This document shows, piece after piece, positions 27,124-35,956 of a stretch of DNA of 64,000 nt; positions within the stretch are counted from its first letter, which is position 1; each line of letters opens with the position of its first letter. A program made the translations under genes and the position numbers. The notes beneath the pieces were generated by a model, which was not told where the DNA came from, searched no databases, and saw only the letters and a list, made by a program, of their open reading frames with translations. This DNA comes from an uncultured Prevotellaceae bacterium (GTDB taxonomy: Bacteria > Bacteroidota > Bacteroidia > Bacteroidales > Bacteroidaceae): the NCBI GenBank assembly GCA_947304115.1, contig CAMZAE010000002.1, positions 117,014 through 181,013 on the forward strand, in the 5' to 3' direction.

Positions 27124-28143
27124 TTACATTAAGAATGCGAAGTTGTCAATGTTCTTCAGTGCTACGCCTGTGCCTTTTGCCACGCTGTGCAACGGATCTT
27201 CGGCGACCTTGAACTCGATGTTGATTTTGTCTGTGAGACGCTTTGCAAGGCCTCTGAGCAGTGCGCCGCCGCCAGTCAGCCAAATACCGTTCTTCACGAT
27301 GTCGGCATAAAGTTCGGGCGGTGTTTCTTCAAGAGCACTGAGAACGGCTGTCTCAATCTTGGCGATGGTCTTTTCCAGACAGTGTGCAATCTCTTGATAG
27401 CAGACGGGGACCTCCATCGGGAGTGCCGTGATGCGGTTTGGACCGTGAACTATATAGTCCTCTGGAGCATCCTCGCCAAGGTCGGTGAGGGCTGCGCCGA
27501 CGTGTATCTTGATACGCTCTGCCATACGCTCGCTGACCTTGACATTGTGCTGGCGGCTCATGTACTCCTGGATGTCGGCCGTCAGTTCGTCGCCTGCCAC
27601 GCGGAGGCTTTTGTCGGCCACGATGCCGCCAAGGGAGATGACCGCAATCTCTGTGCTTCCGCCGCCAATATCTACAATCATGTTGCCCTCTGGAGCAAGC
27701 ACGTCAAGCCCGATGCCAATGGCAGCCGCCATCGGTTCGAAGATGAGATACACCTCGCGCCCGCCAGCGTGTTCGGCACTGTCGCGGACGGCACGAAGCT
27801 CCACCTCTGTGCTGCCGCTTGGCACACCGATGACCATCTTCAGCGAAGGCGAGAAGAGGCGGTTGCCCGAGTGAACCATCTTGATGAGGCCGCGCATCAT
27901 TTGCTCGCAAGCGTTGAAGTCGGCAATCACGCCATCGCGAAGTGGGCGGATAGTGCGAATTTCTGGATTGCACTTTTCATACATCATCTTAGCCTTGTCG
28001 CCGACGGCAATCATGCGCTCCGTGCGGCGGTCGAGAGCTACGACGCTTGGCTCGTCAACGACAATTTTGCCATCGCAGATGATGATGGTGTTGGCCGTTC
28101 CGAGGTCCATTGCTATTTCTTTATTAAGGGAAAACCAGTTCAT
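27124..28143 (-). CDS. mreB: Rod shape-determining protein MreB
   Basis: IAMDLGTANTIIICDGKIVVDEPSVVALDR; NMIVDIGGGSTEIAVISLGGIV. Confidence 0.97.
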   Translation of the reverse strand: MNWFSLNKEIAMDLGTANTIIICDGKIVVDEPSVVALDRRTERMIAVGDKAKMMYEKCNPEIRTIRPLRDGVIADFNACEQMMRGLIKMVHSGNRLFSPSLKMVIGVPSGSTEVELRAVRDSAEHAGGREVYLIFEPMAAAIGIGLDVLAPEGNMIVDIGGGSTEIAVISLGGIVADKSLRVAGDELTADIQEYMSRQHNVKVSERMAERIKIHVGAALTDLGEDAPEDYIVHGPNRITALPMEVPVCYQEIAHCLEKTIAKIETAVLSALEETPPELYADIVKNGIWLTGGGALLRGLAKRLTDKINIEFKVAEDPLHSVAKGTGVALKNIDNFAFLM

Positions 28144-28149
28144 CTTTTA

Positions 28150-28251
28150 TCTGAAATTAAGAGTTAAGAATTAAGAGTTAAGAATTAAGAAAGCCAGAAC
28201 CTGGAGCAATGTCTTTTCATCTCTGCTGTAGGTCATTCTTAATTCTTCTTT
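28150..28251. repeat. Short direct/inverted repeats between purH-like gene and mreB
   Basis: taagagttaagaattaagagttaagaattaag ... ttcttaattcttctttcttaattt. Confidence 0.7.
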
Positions 28252-28252
28252 C

Positions 28253-28846
28253 TTAATTTGTAAACCAATTGTGTATCGCCGTGTCGTAGTGGCTGCTCAC
28301 GCCAAAGGCTTGTGTGGCGAACCATTTGCGGTCGGCCAGCTCGCTCTGTGCCCCTTGCTTCTTCAGCAGGTCGAGCAGAGGCTTGTACTCTGCCTTTGAG
28401 GGCACGATGATGACGTCGCGGAAGTTCTTTGCGGCAGCGCGGATGAGGCTGATGCCGCCGATGTCGATTTTCTCGATGATGTCGGCTTCGCTTGCGCCAG
28501 AAGCCACTGTTGCCTCGAAGGGATAGAGGTCCACGATGACGAGGTCGATAGCAGGTATTTCGTACTGCTGCATCTGCTGCTGGTCGCCTTCGTTCTCACG
28601 ACGACCGAGGATACCGCCGAAGACCTTCGGGTGCAATGTCTTGACCCTGCCGCCCAGAATGCTGGGGTAGGTCGTCACGTCCTCTACCTTCTTGCACGGG
28701 ATGCCGAGGCTTTCAATGAAAGCCTGTGTGCCGCCTGTGGAGAGCAGTTCCACACCTTCTTTGTGAAGGGTGTGCAGGATCTCTTCCAGTCCGTCTTTGT
28801 GGAAAACGGACACCAGAGCACGTCTGATAGTTCTTGTTTCTGCCAT
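28253..28846 (-). CDS. Stand-alone IMP cyclohydrolase (PurH N-terminal, MGS-like domain)
   Basis: RRALVSVFHKDGLEEILHTLHKEGVELLSTGGTQAFIESLGIPCKKVEDVTTYPSILGGRVKTLHPKVFGGILGRR; ends at 197 aa without the AICAR transformylase domain. Confidence 0.88.
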   Translation of the reverse strand: MAETRTIRRALVSVFHKDGLEEILHTLHKEGVELLSTGGTQAFIESLGIPCKKVEDVTTYPSILGGRVKTLHPKVFGGILGRRENEGDQQQMQQYEIPAIDLVIVDLYPFEATVASGASEADIIEKIDIGGISLIRAAAKNFRDVIIVPSKAEYKPLLDLLKKQGAQSELADRKWFATQAFGVSSHYDTAIHNWFTN

Positions 28847-28896
28847 ATTTGGTTGTTTTAAGTGTGTTTCGAAGATGTTTTGTCGAATAACGTGCG

Positions 28897-28904
28897 CAAA
28901 GATA
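28897..28904 (-). promoter_or_regulatory. Bacteroidetes -7 element TATCTTTG upstream of purH-mre operon
   Basis: CAAAGATA on + strand. Confidence 0.6.
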
Positions 28905-29110
28905 CAAAATTTTTATCAATCAACAGATATGTTCTGCTAACTTTTTGTTAAAAAGTTTTCGCCTCAGTTTTGTTTCTCGGGGCAAAGTGTTTCCAACGAT
29001 ATCATAGGCCTCAATCGGTGCCAAGCTACAAACATTTACCCTTCTTCTCGCCCAGAAATATCATCCTGCAGTGGGAGAAAAATCACACATAACATCAAAA
29101 TCTTCATTTT

Positions 29111-29194
29111 GCGACGTAATTTGTACAATTTACGTCGTGAAATGTGCAATTTGCGTCGTAAATTGTACAAATTACGACGTAAAATATAAAATGT
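29111..29194. repeat. 21-bp-period tandem array (4 units), locus 1
   Basis: gcgacgtaatttgtacaattt|acgtcgtgaaatgtgcaattt|gcgtcgtaaattgtacaaatt|acgacgtaaaatataaaatgt. Confidence 0.92.
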
Positions 29195-29228
29195 GCAGAG
29201 AGGAGTGGGGTTATTCCGAAATAAGTCT

Positions 29229-29236
29229 TATATTTG
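29229..29236 (+). promoter_or_regulatory. -7-like element TATATTTG upstream of C10-like peptidase; no TTTG at -33
   Basis: TANNTTTG match 28 bp upstream of ATG. Confidence 0.5.
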
Positions 29237-29263
29237 TAATCTGAAAGCGATAAAAACAACACT

Positions 29264-31375
29264 ATGATTTGGAGGACAATTTCGTTTGCGACCTTTTTTT
29301 GTTTTTCCTGCTGTCTGTTTGCGCAGAAGGGTGATAATGGTGTTGTTAGTTTTACAATGGTTGCCCCCGAAACTGCCGAACAAGGCAAGCCTTTCAGCAT
29401 CTGCTATAGACTTGTGGCAAGGCACTGGGACAAATGGGAAATGCCAAAAAGCACCTGTGGCTTTGTGCTGAGCGACGTAAACTACACGATTGCGACGAAT
29501 GACGGCATCCACACGATGGAAATCAAGGCAACGGCATTCACCTCCAAAACGGGCGACATGGAACTGCCACGTATTGCTATTCCCGTTGGCGGAAAGATGG
29601 TATATGCCGACGGCAAACATATCCTTGTGACACCCAGCAGCATTTGTGGCGATGAGATGACAGCAGCCCAACAATGGTTGGTGGGGCAGGGTTGCCATCC
29701 GGATTCTGTTACCCTGTTTGCAGAGCACAGAAATCAGGCAATCACGCTTTTTTCCGATAAGACACACGAGAAGTTTGCGGTGGTTGCAAACAAGCAGTAC
29801 TGGCCTTTGCTGGGTAATCCCATATTGGCCTTCAGTGTGGACAACCTTTTTGTTGTTCGGGGGAATGGACGACAGGATTATGCCGACATACTGGAGCCTT
29901 TTAGCAATCAGATAGAAGCGCTCAGCCAAAGCGGGAATGTCCATTCTGTCCCTTTCGGCGACAAGGAAGAAAGGTCTGTGCTGCCCATACTTGGCGACAG
30001 GCGATGGGGGCAACACGCACCATATAACCTTTTGGCCCCGTCCGTCAAGAATGACGGGCAGAAAACCATTATCGGTTGCCTGCCATTGGCTCTTTCCATG
30101 GTTATGAGTGCCCATCAATGGCCGCTGAGAGGTCAGTCAAATGTCTGCTACCAATCAGGCGGAAGCTTTCATCAGGTTGATTTCAGCGCCGTCTGTCCAC
30201 AATGGGAGAGGTATAAAGACCGTTACGAGAAGTCAGATACCACAGGGGAAATCAAGAGCTTGTCGCACTTGCTTGTGTCGATAGGTAAGGCCATCGATGC
30301 CTCGTTTAACAGCAAGGCCACTTCTGCAGCCTTGAACCGGGCAAAGCATGTGCTGTGCAACAACCTTTGCTATTCAGGTAAAACCACCCTTTTGAATGAA
30401 CTCTCTGCACAACAACTTACCTTCATCCTTCGTCAGGAACTTGATGCTGGCAGGCCATGCATAGTGGCTTCCGATGCTCATGCCTTCGTCTGTGATGGCT
30501 ACAAGCAAGACTTCTTCCACTTCAACATGGGATGGTACGGCCAGTGCAACGGCTACTACCGTCTGGCGCTGGGCGACTTCGTGCCGCCATCGGGCAAAAA
30601 TTTCCTGTGGCTGAAGACCATCATCTTTGGCATTGAGCCAAATTTCAGCCCGACAATAAAGGAAATCACCACGTCAGAATCAGGTTCACTTGAAGAACTA
30701 CTTTCGCAGGAGGAAAAGGAAAACACGACGATGCTGAGAGTGAGTGGTCCGTTGAATACCACAGACATCCTTCTGTTGCGTAAGATGGCAGGCGCAACGG
30801 AAGAACCCTTCGACATTCTTTCTTGGCGGGGTGGGGCGCTGAGATACCTGGACCTAACGAATGCCTCCATCGTCAGCGACCGGCAGCCCTATTATTCGCG
30901 GCCTGCCTCAGAAACCTGGACACACGTGGAGAAAACGGGGCGTCAGCAAAAGAAAACCACTTATGACTTCAAGACGATGACGGAAGAACAATGGCAACGC
31001 TTCAAGGAGGAGATAGGCGAAAACCAGCCCGGACTATCCTATTCCCGTACAGACGATAACAGGTATAGTGTCCATTACCATTGCAGCGACAGCATCATTG
31101 GCAAATACATGTTTGCCGGATGCTCATCGCTCAATGCCATACGGTTGCCTGCAGACACAAAGAAGATAGACGACTATGCATTCTTGGAATGCTTGTCCCT
31201 GCAACAAATCAGCATTCCCCCCTCTGTACAGAAATTGGGTGCTGTCCCCTTCTGTTATTGCCCTTCACTTGAAAGGATAGAACTTCCGCAAAATTGCACG
31301 ACAGACAAGAAGGGCATTGCCAAGAATTGCTCTCCTGTCCTGCAAACGATACGCGTAAGTTCTTCGCCCGAATAG
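29264..31375 (+). CDS. Secreted C10-family (streptopain-like) cysteine peptidase with C-terminal LRR_5 (BspA-like) region
   Basis: Signal peptide; WGQHAPYNLL, GCLPLALSMVMSAHQWP (Cys), DAHAFVCDGYKQDFFHFNMGWYGQCNGYYRL (His/Asn); C-terminal AIRLPADTKKIDDYAFLECLSLQQISIPPSVQKLG. Confidence 0.8.
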   Translation: MIWRTISFATFFCFSCCLFAQKGDNGVVSFTMVAPETAEQGKPFSICYRLVARHWDKWEMPKSTCGFVLSDVNYTIATNDGIHTMEIKATAFTSKTGDMELPRIAIPVGGKMVYADGKHILVTPSSICGDEMTAAQQWLVGQGCHPDSVTLFAEHRNQAITLFSDKTHEKFAVVANKQYWPLLGNPILAFSVDNLFVVRGNGRQDYADILEPFSNQIEALSQSGNVHSVPFGDKEERSVLPILGDRRWGQHAPYNLLAPSVKNDGQKTIIGCLPLALSMVMSAHQWPLRGQSNVCYQSGGSFHQVDFSAVCPQWERYKDRYEKSDTTGEIKSLSHLLVSIGKAIDASFNSKATSAALNRAKHVLCNNLCYSGKTTLLNELSAQQLTFILRQELDAGRPCIVASDAHAFVCDGYKQDFFHFNMGWYGQCNGYYRLALGDFVPPSGKNFLWLKTIIFGIEPNFSPTIKEITTSESGSLEELLSQEEKENTTMLRVSGPLNTTDILLLRKMAGATEEPFDILSWRGGALRYLDLTNASIVSDRQPYYSRPASETWTHVEKTGRQQKKTTYDFKTMTEEQWQRFKEEIGENQPGLSYSRTDDNRYSVHYHCSDSIIGKYMFAGCSSLNAIRLPADTKKIDDYAFLECLSLQQISIPPSVQKLGAVPFCYCPSLERIELPQNCTTDKKGIAKNCSPVLQTIRVSSSPE

Positions 31376-31398
31376 GTTAGCCTTCCGAGGCTCTTCGC

Positions 31399-31818
31399 TT
31401 ACTTCTTCAGCACCTTGTAGCTTGTCTTGCCGTTCTTGATAACGTAAGTGCCGGCAGAAAGACCTTCAAGAGAAGCGGAAGTCGTGCCATCCTCCCTGGG
31501 CTGCAAGGTACGCATGAGTTTGCCGTCCAAGCTGTAGATTTGGGTGGGCTGGGGGGCAACGTTCACAGGAGCAGTGATGCGTGTCACATACTCGTCAACC
31601 TCGCCAAAGGTGAACTTTTGCATGTTGGAGAGCGGGTACATCACCGAACCGTCGGCAAACGAAATGACAAGATAGTCTTCGGTATAGGTGACAACAGGTT
31701 TTTCGCTGAAGGCGAATTCCACTGTAGCACCAGACTTCTCGTGTACGAACAAGGCTGTTTCCGCCCAAGATGCTGTTGCTGCAAACAGAGTTAGCAGGGA
31801 AAAGAGGACTTTTTTCAT
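31399..31818 (-). CDS. Small secreted protein with C-terminal sorting-type domain
   Basis: Signal peptide MKKVLFSLLTLFAATASWA; C-term IYSLDGKLMRTLQPREDGTTSASLEGLSAGTYVIKNGKTSYKVLKK. Confidence 0.7.
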   Translation of the reverse strand: MKKVLFSLLTLFAATASWAETALFVHEKSGATVEFAFSEKPVVTYTEDYLVISFADGSVMYPLSNMQKFTFGEVDEYVTRITAPVNVAPQPTQIYSLDGKLMRTLQPREDGTTSASLEGLSAGTYVIKNGKTSYKVLKK

Positions 31819-31868
31819 AAGGGTTATTTTATGTACTATTTGAAGAGCCTTTTCTTATGTTTCTGTGG

Positions 31869-31876
31869 CAAAGGTA
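31869..31876 (-). promoter_or_regulatory. Bacteroidetes -7 element TACCTTTG
   Basis: CAAAGGTA on + strand upstream of 31818. Confidence 0.55.
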
Positions 31877-31917
31877 CAATAATTCAATGAAAACGCAAAA
31901 GGAAGCGTGATTTTTTT

Positions 31918-32967
31918 CTACAGGCTTTGCAGAATACGCTTCAAGACAACCGTTGCCGAGATCTCTCGGTTGGCAGCTTCGGGTATGACAAGAGAGGTGG
32001 GAGCCTCGATGACATCGTCGGTGACAATCATATTGCGACGCACAGGCAGACAATGCATGAAGTGGGCATTGTTGGTCCAGCTCATGTGCTCTGCATCGAC
32101 TGTCCAGTGCATCATCTGATGATAGTCGTGAAGAACCTTTCCGTAGTCGTCAGGATTTGTCACGCCCGGGCAACTCCAGTTCTTGGCATAGATAAAGTCT
32201 GCACCTTCGAAGGCTTTCTTCTGGTCATACTCCACATGAGCACCGGCCACGAACTTTGTGTCAAGCTCGTAACCTTCGGGATGGGTGATGACGAAATCGA
32301 CGTCGGCTGCCAACATCCACTGGGCAAAGCTGTTGGGAACAGCCTGCGGCAGGGCACGTGGATGAGGTGCCCAAGTGAGGACAACCTTGGGTTTATTAGG
32401 GGAAGGGGACAGGGAGCAAGGGGCAAGAGGGTTGCTGGTGCCGTTGGTTTTCTCTTGCTCCCTGCCCCTTGCTCCTTGCCCCCAATACTCCTCTATCGTT
32501 ATCAAGTCTGCGAAGGCCTGCAAGGGATGCACCGTTGCGGTCTCCATTGCAAAGACAGGCTTGCCGCTGTACTTGAGGAACTGGTTATAGACGGTCTCGG
32601 CATAATCGTACTCGCGGTCGGTAAGGCCTGCAAAAGAACGGATGCCGATGACATCGCAATAGCTTCCCATGACGGGAATGGCCTCCAGAAGATGCTCGCT
32701 CTTGTCGCCGTCCATGATGACGCCCCGCTCCGTCTCAAGCTTCCAGGCACCGGCATTGACATCAAGCACGATGACGTTCATGCCGAGGTTCATGGCTGCC
32801 TTCTGCGTGCTGAGGCGCGTGCGAAGGCTGTTGTTGAAGAACACCATAAGCAAGGTCTTGTTCTTGCCCAGAGTGTCGTATTTATAGCGGTCGGCCTTTA
32901 TCTCGGCTGCTTCCTTGAGTGCCTCCTTGAGGTCGCCCAAGTCTTGTACATTAAGGAAACTCTTCAT
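31918..32967 (-). CDS. argF': N-succinyl/N-acetylornithine carbamoyltransferase
   Basis: LMVFFNNSLRTRLSTQKAAMNLGMNVIVLDVNAGAWKLETERGVIMDGDKSEHLLEAIPVMGSYCDVIG; HCLPVRRNMIVTDDVIE. Confidence 0.93.
   Translation of the reverse strand: MKSFLNVQDLGDLKEALKEAAEIKADRYKYDTLGKNKTLLMVFFNNSLRTRLSTQKAAMNLGMNVIVLDVNAGAWKLETERGVIMDGDKSEHLLEAIPVMGSYCDVIGIRSFAGLTDREYDYAETVYNQFLKYSGKPVFAMETATVHPLQAFADLITIEEYWGQGARGREQEKTNGTSNPLAPCSLSPSPNKPKVVLTWAPHPRALPQAVPNSFAQWMLAADVDFVITHPEGYELDTKFVAGAHVEYDQKKAFEGADFIYAKNWSCPGVTNPDDYGKVLHDYHQMMHWTVDAEHMSWTNNAHFMHCLPVRRNMIVTDDVIEAPTSLVIPEAANREISATVVLKRILQSL
32396..32492. repeat. Inverted-repeat element inside argF'
   Basis: ttaggggaaggggacagggagcaaggggcaagagg ... tcttgctccctgccccttgctccttgcccccaa; encodes GQGARGREQEKTNGTSNPLAPCSLSPSPNK. 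Confidence 0.85.
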
Positions 32968-33099
32968 AAATTATTAATGGGTAGTTGAAGAAGTTACAGG
33001 AAGTTAGCTCGCTTTGTTCGCAGAGATGTTAAAGGACAATACTTCGGGATGCTGTATTCTGGATGCAAAAACTATCGTCCTTTAACTTCTTTAACTTCC

Positions 33100-34773
33100 T
33101 TAACTTCCTTTTATTCTTTCACTTTTCTCTCTTATTTCCACGCGACGTATCTTGCCGCTGATGGTCTTGGGCAGTTCATCTACGAACTCTATGATGCGGG
33201 GATACTTGTAGGGAGCCGTTTCCTGCTTCACATGTGTCTGGAGTTCTTTTATCAGTTCCGGCCCCTCCTTGCCGCGGTAGGCATCTGCCAGCACTATGGT
33301 CGCTTTCACCACCATTCCCCTGACTTCATCTGGTGCACCGGTAATGGCACATTCCACTACAGCAGGGTGCGTCATCAGCGCACTCTCTACTTCAAAGGGG
33401 CCAATGCGGTAGCCGCTGCTCTTGATGACATCGTCGGAACGCGACACGAACCAGAAATAGCCGTCCTCGTCTTGATAGACAACATCTTTCGTGAAATAGA
33501 TGTTGTTATTATAGTTCTTCTTGGTCAGTTCTGCCTGAAGGTGATACTCCTTGAAAAGTCCCAATGGCTTGCCTGCTTCTGTATGGATGACAAGCTGTCC
33601 GTGTTCGCCTGGTTTACAGGGATTGCCCTCGCTGTCTATGACTGCCACGGGGAACTGCGGGTTGGGCAGTCCCATGGAGCCGGGCTTTGGCTCGACAAAA
33701 GGATAGGTGCCCAGAACAAGGGTGGTCTCTGTCTGTCCGTAAGCCTCGTAAATCATAATGCCCGTTTTCTTCTTCCACTCCATAAAGACCTTCGGATTAA
33801 GAGCTTCTCCTGCTGTGGTACAATAGCGAAGGCTGGAGAGGTCGTACTTCGTGAGGTCTTTGCGTATCATAAAGCGATAGACAGTTGGAGGAGCGCAGAA
33901 CGATGTCACCTTAAAGTCCTGCATGGTGTTTAGCACTTTGTCTGCATCGAAGTGTCCCTCGAAATCATAGACAAATACCGTCGCTCCACATATCATCTGG
34001 CCATAGAGCTTACCCCAAACTGCCTTTCCCCAACCTGTGTCTGCGACGGTAAGATGCAGGGATGTTTCATCCACATTGTGCCAGTACTTAGCTGTTAGTA
34101 TGTGGGCAAGGGGGTACGAATAGTCGTGCATCACCATCTTTGGCTCGCCGCTGGTGCCGCTGGTGAAGTACAGCAGGAAGTCGTCTGTCAGCTTGTTCTG
34201 TCCTTTTTGGCTCTTGAACTTTGGTGCCATCATCACGCCTTGCCAATAGTTGTGCCAGTTCTGCGGAACGGCAGGCCCTATGGAGATGCAATGCTTCAGT
34301 GATGGGCAGTAGGCACGGGCGCGGATGATATTCCTGAGCACAATCGTATCACCCACAGACACAATAGCCTTTATGTCTGCCTGATGGCACCGATAGATAA
34401 TGTCCTTGTCGGTAAGGAGATGGGTGGCAGGTATCGCCACAGCTCCAATCTTGTGCAGGGCCACCATCGTTATCCACCATTCTATCCTGCGTTTTAGGAT
34501 GAGCATCACACAGTCGCCTCTCTCAATGCCCAAGGTCAGGAAATAGGATGCCACATTGTCGGAAAGCCGTTTGTACTCAGCATAGTTGATGTGCTTTACA
34601 TCTCCTCTTTCATTCGTCCAAAGGATGGCCTCCTTCTCCGGCTCTGTCTCTGCATAGGCATCCACAACGTCATATCCGAAGTTAAAGTCCTCTGGCACTT
34701 CCACCTTGAAGTTTGCCATGAAGTCTGCATAGTCCTTGAACTCTGTCTGCTTTAGGAACTTCTCTAACATCAT
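33100..34773 (-). CDS. AMP-dependent acyl-CoA synthetase (acetyl-CoA synthetase-like)
   Basis: LLYFTSGTSGEPKMVMHDYSYP; IYEAYGQTETTLVLGTYP; SRSDDVIKSSGYRIGPFEVESAL; ISGKIRRVEIR. Confidence 0.92.
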   Translation of the reverse strand: MMLEKFLKQTEFKDYADFMANFKVEVPEDFNFGYDVVDAYAETEPEKEAILWTNERGDVKHINYAEYKRLSDNVASYFLTLGIERGDCVMLILKRRIEWWITMVALHKIGAVAIPATHLLTDKDIIYRCHQADIKAIVSVGDTIVLRNIIRARAYCPSLKHCISIGPAVPQNWHNYWQGVMMAPKFKSQKGQNKLTDDFLLYFTSGTSGEPKMVMHDYSYPLAHILTAKYWHNVDETSLHLTVADTGWGKAVWGKLYGQMICGATVFVYDFEGHFDADKVLNTMQDFKVTSFCAPPTVYRFMIRKDLTKYDLSSLRYCTTAGEALNPKVFMEWKKKTGIMIYEAYGQTETTLVLGTYPFVEPKPGSMGLPNPQFPVAVIDSEGNPCKPGEHGQLVIHTEAGKPLGLFKEYHLQAELTKKNYNNNIYFTKDVVYQDEDGYFWFVSRSDDVIKSSGYRIGPFEVESALMTHPAVVECAITGAPDEVRGMVVKATIVLADAYRGKEGPELIKELQTHVKQETAPYKYPRIIEFVDELPKTISGKIRRVEIREKSERIKGS

Positions 34774-34777
34774 ATTA

Positions 34778-35956
34778 TTATTCTCTTGTTTGTCCGTTAC
34801 CGTTTATCAGCCACTTGTAGGTTGTCATCTCTTCGAGGGCCATTGGGCCGCGAGGACCAAGTTTCTGTGTTGAGATGCCTATCTCTGCACCCAAGCCAAA
34901 CTGTGCGCCGTCGGTGAAGCTTGTGGGGGCATTAACATAGACGCAGGCAGCATCGACCATTTTCTGGAAGCGGCTTGCGGTCTCCTTGTTCTCTGTGATA
35001 ATGCACTCGCTGTGGCCAGAGCCATATCTGGCAATATGTGCCAAAGCCTCATCAAGATTGTCAACAACCTTCAAAGACATCTTATAGTCCATCCATTCCG
35101 TTCCCATTGTTGCCTCGTCTGTGACAATCTCCACACGCCCCTCCATCGGAGCAAGCAAGGCAGGGATGTCCTTCACTCTGTCTTTATGGACAAGCAGGCA
35201 ATCCAGCGCGTTGCAGACGCTGACACGCCGCGTTTTGGCATTACGGATGATGCGACGGCCTTTTTCCAAGTCGCCGTCCTTGTCAAAGTAAGCATGTACC
35301 ACGCCTGCACCTGTTTCGATGACTGGCACGCGGGCATTGTCGCGGACGAAGTCAATGAGCTTCCTGCCGCCTCGCGGTATGCAGAGGTCCACATAACCGA
35401 CAGCGCCAAGCAACTCTGCCGTGGCTTCGTGAGTGGGTGGCAGCAGGGCAAGCACATCAGGATTGATGCCTGCTTCGCGAAGCACTTCGTGAATAAGCGA
35501 CACGATGGCCTGATTGCTCTCCTCTGCGCTGTGGCTGCCCTTCAACAGACATGCGTTGCCGCTCTTGAAGCAAAGCGAGAAGACATCGAAGCAGACATTG
35601 GGACGTGCCTCGAAGATGACGCCTATTACACCAAACGGGACACTGATGCGACGCAAGTAAAGGCCATTGGCAAGTGTCCTTTCCTTGCTGATAATGCCTA
35701 AGGGCGAAGGCAGGCTTGCCACGTTGCGAAGGTCGGCTGCAATGCCTGCGATACGTTCTGGCGTAAGGAGCAGACGGTCATAAAGCGGATTGTTTGGCTC
35801 AAGCTTCTGCAAGTCGATGGCATTGGCAGCCACAAGCTGCTTCGTGGCTGTTTCTGCACGGTCGGCTATACGCAAGAGCACCTCGTTTCGTTGCTCGTCT
35901 GTCAGAAGCATCAACTCCCGACTGGCTTCCTTGACTTTATGGAACAATTGCTTCAC
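34778..35956 (-). CDS. proA: Glutamate-5-semialdehyde dehydrogenase
   Basis: FGVIGVIFEARPNVCFDVFSLCFKSGNACLLKGS; VYVNAPTSFTDGAQFGLGAEIGISTQKLGPRGPMALEEMTTYKW. Confidence 0.96.
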   Translation of the reverse strand: MKQLFHKVKEASRELMLLTDEQRNEVLLRIADRAETATKQLVAANAIDLQKLEPNNPLYDRLLLTPERIAGIAADLRNVASLPSPLGIISKERTLANGLYLRRISVPFGVIGVIFEARPNVCFDVFSLCFKSGNACLLKGSHSAEESNQAIVSLIHEVLREAGINPDVLALLPPTHEATAELLGAVGYVDLCIPRGGRKLIDFVRDNARVPVIETGAGVVHAYFDKDGDLEKGRRIIRNAKTRRVSVCNALDCLLVHKDRVKDIPALLAPMEGRVEIVTDEATMGTEWMDYKMSLKVVDNLDEALAHIARYGSGHSECIITENKETASRFQKMVDAACVYVNAPTSFTDGAQFGLGAEIGISTQKLGPRGPMALEEMTTYKWLINGNGQTRE

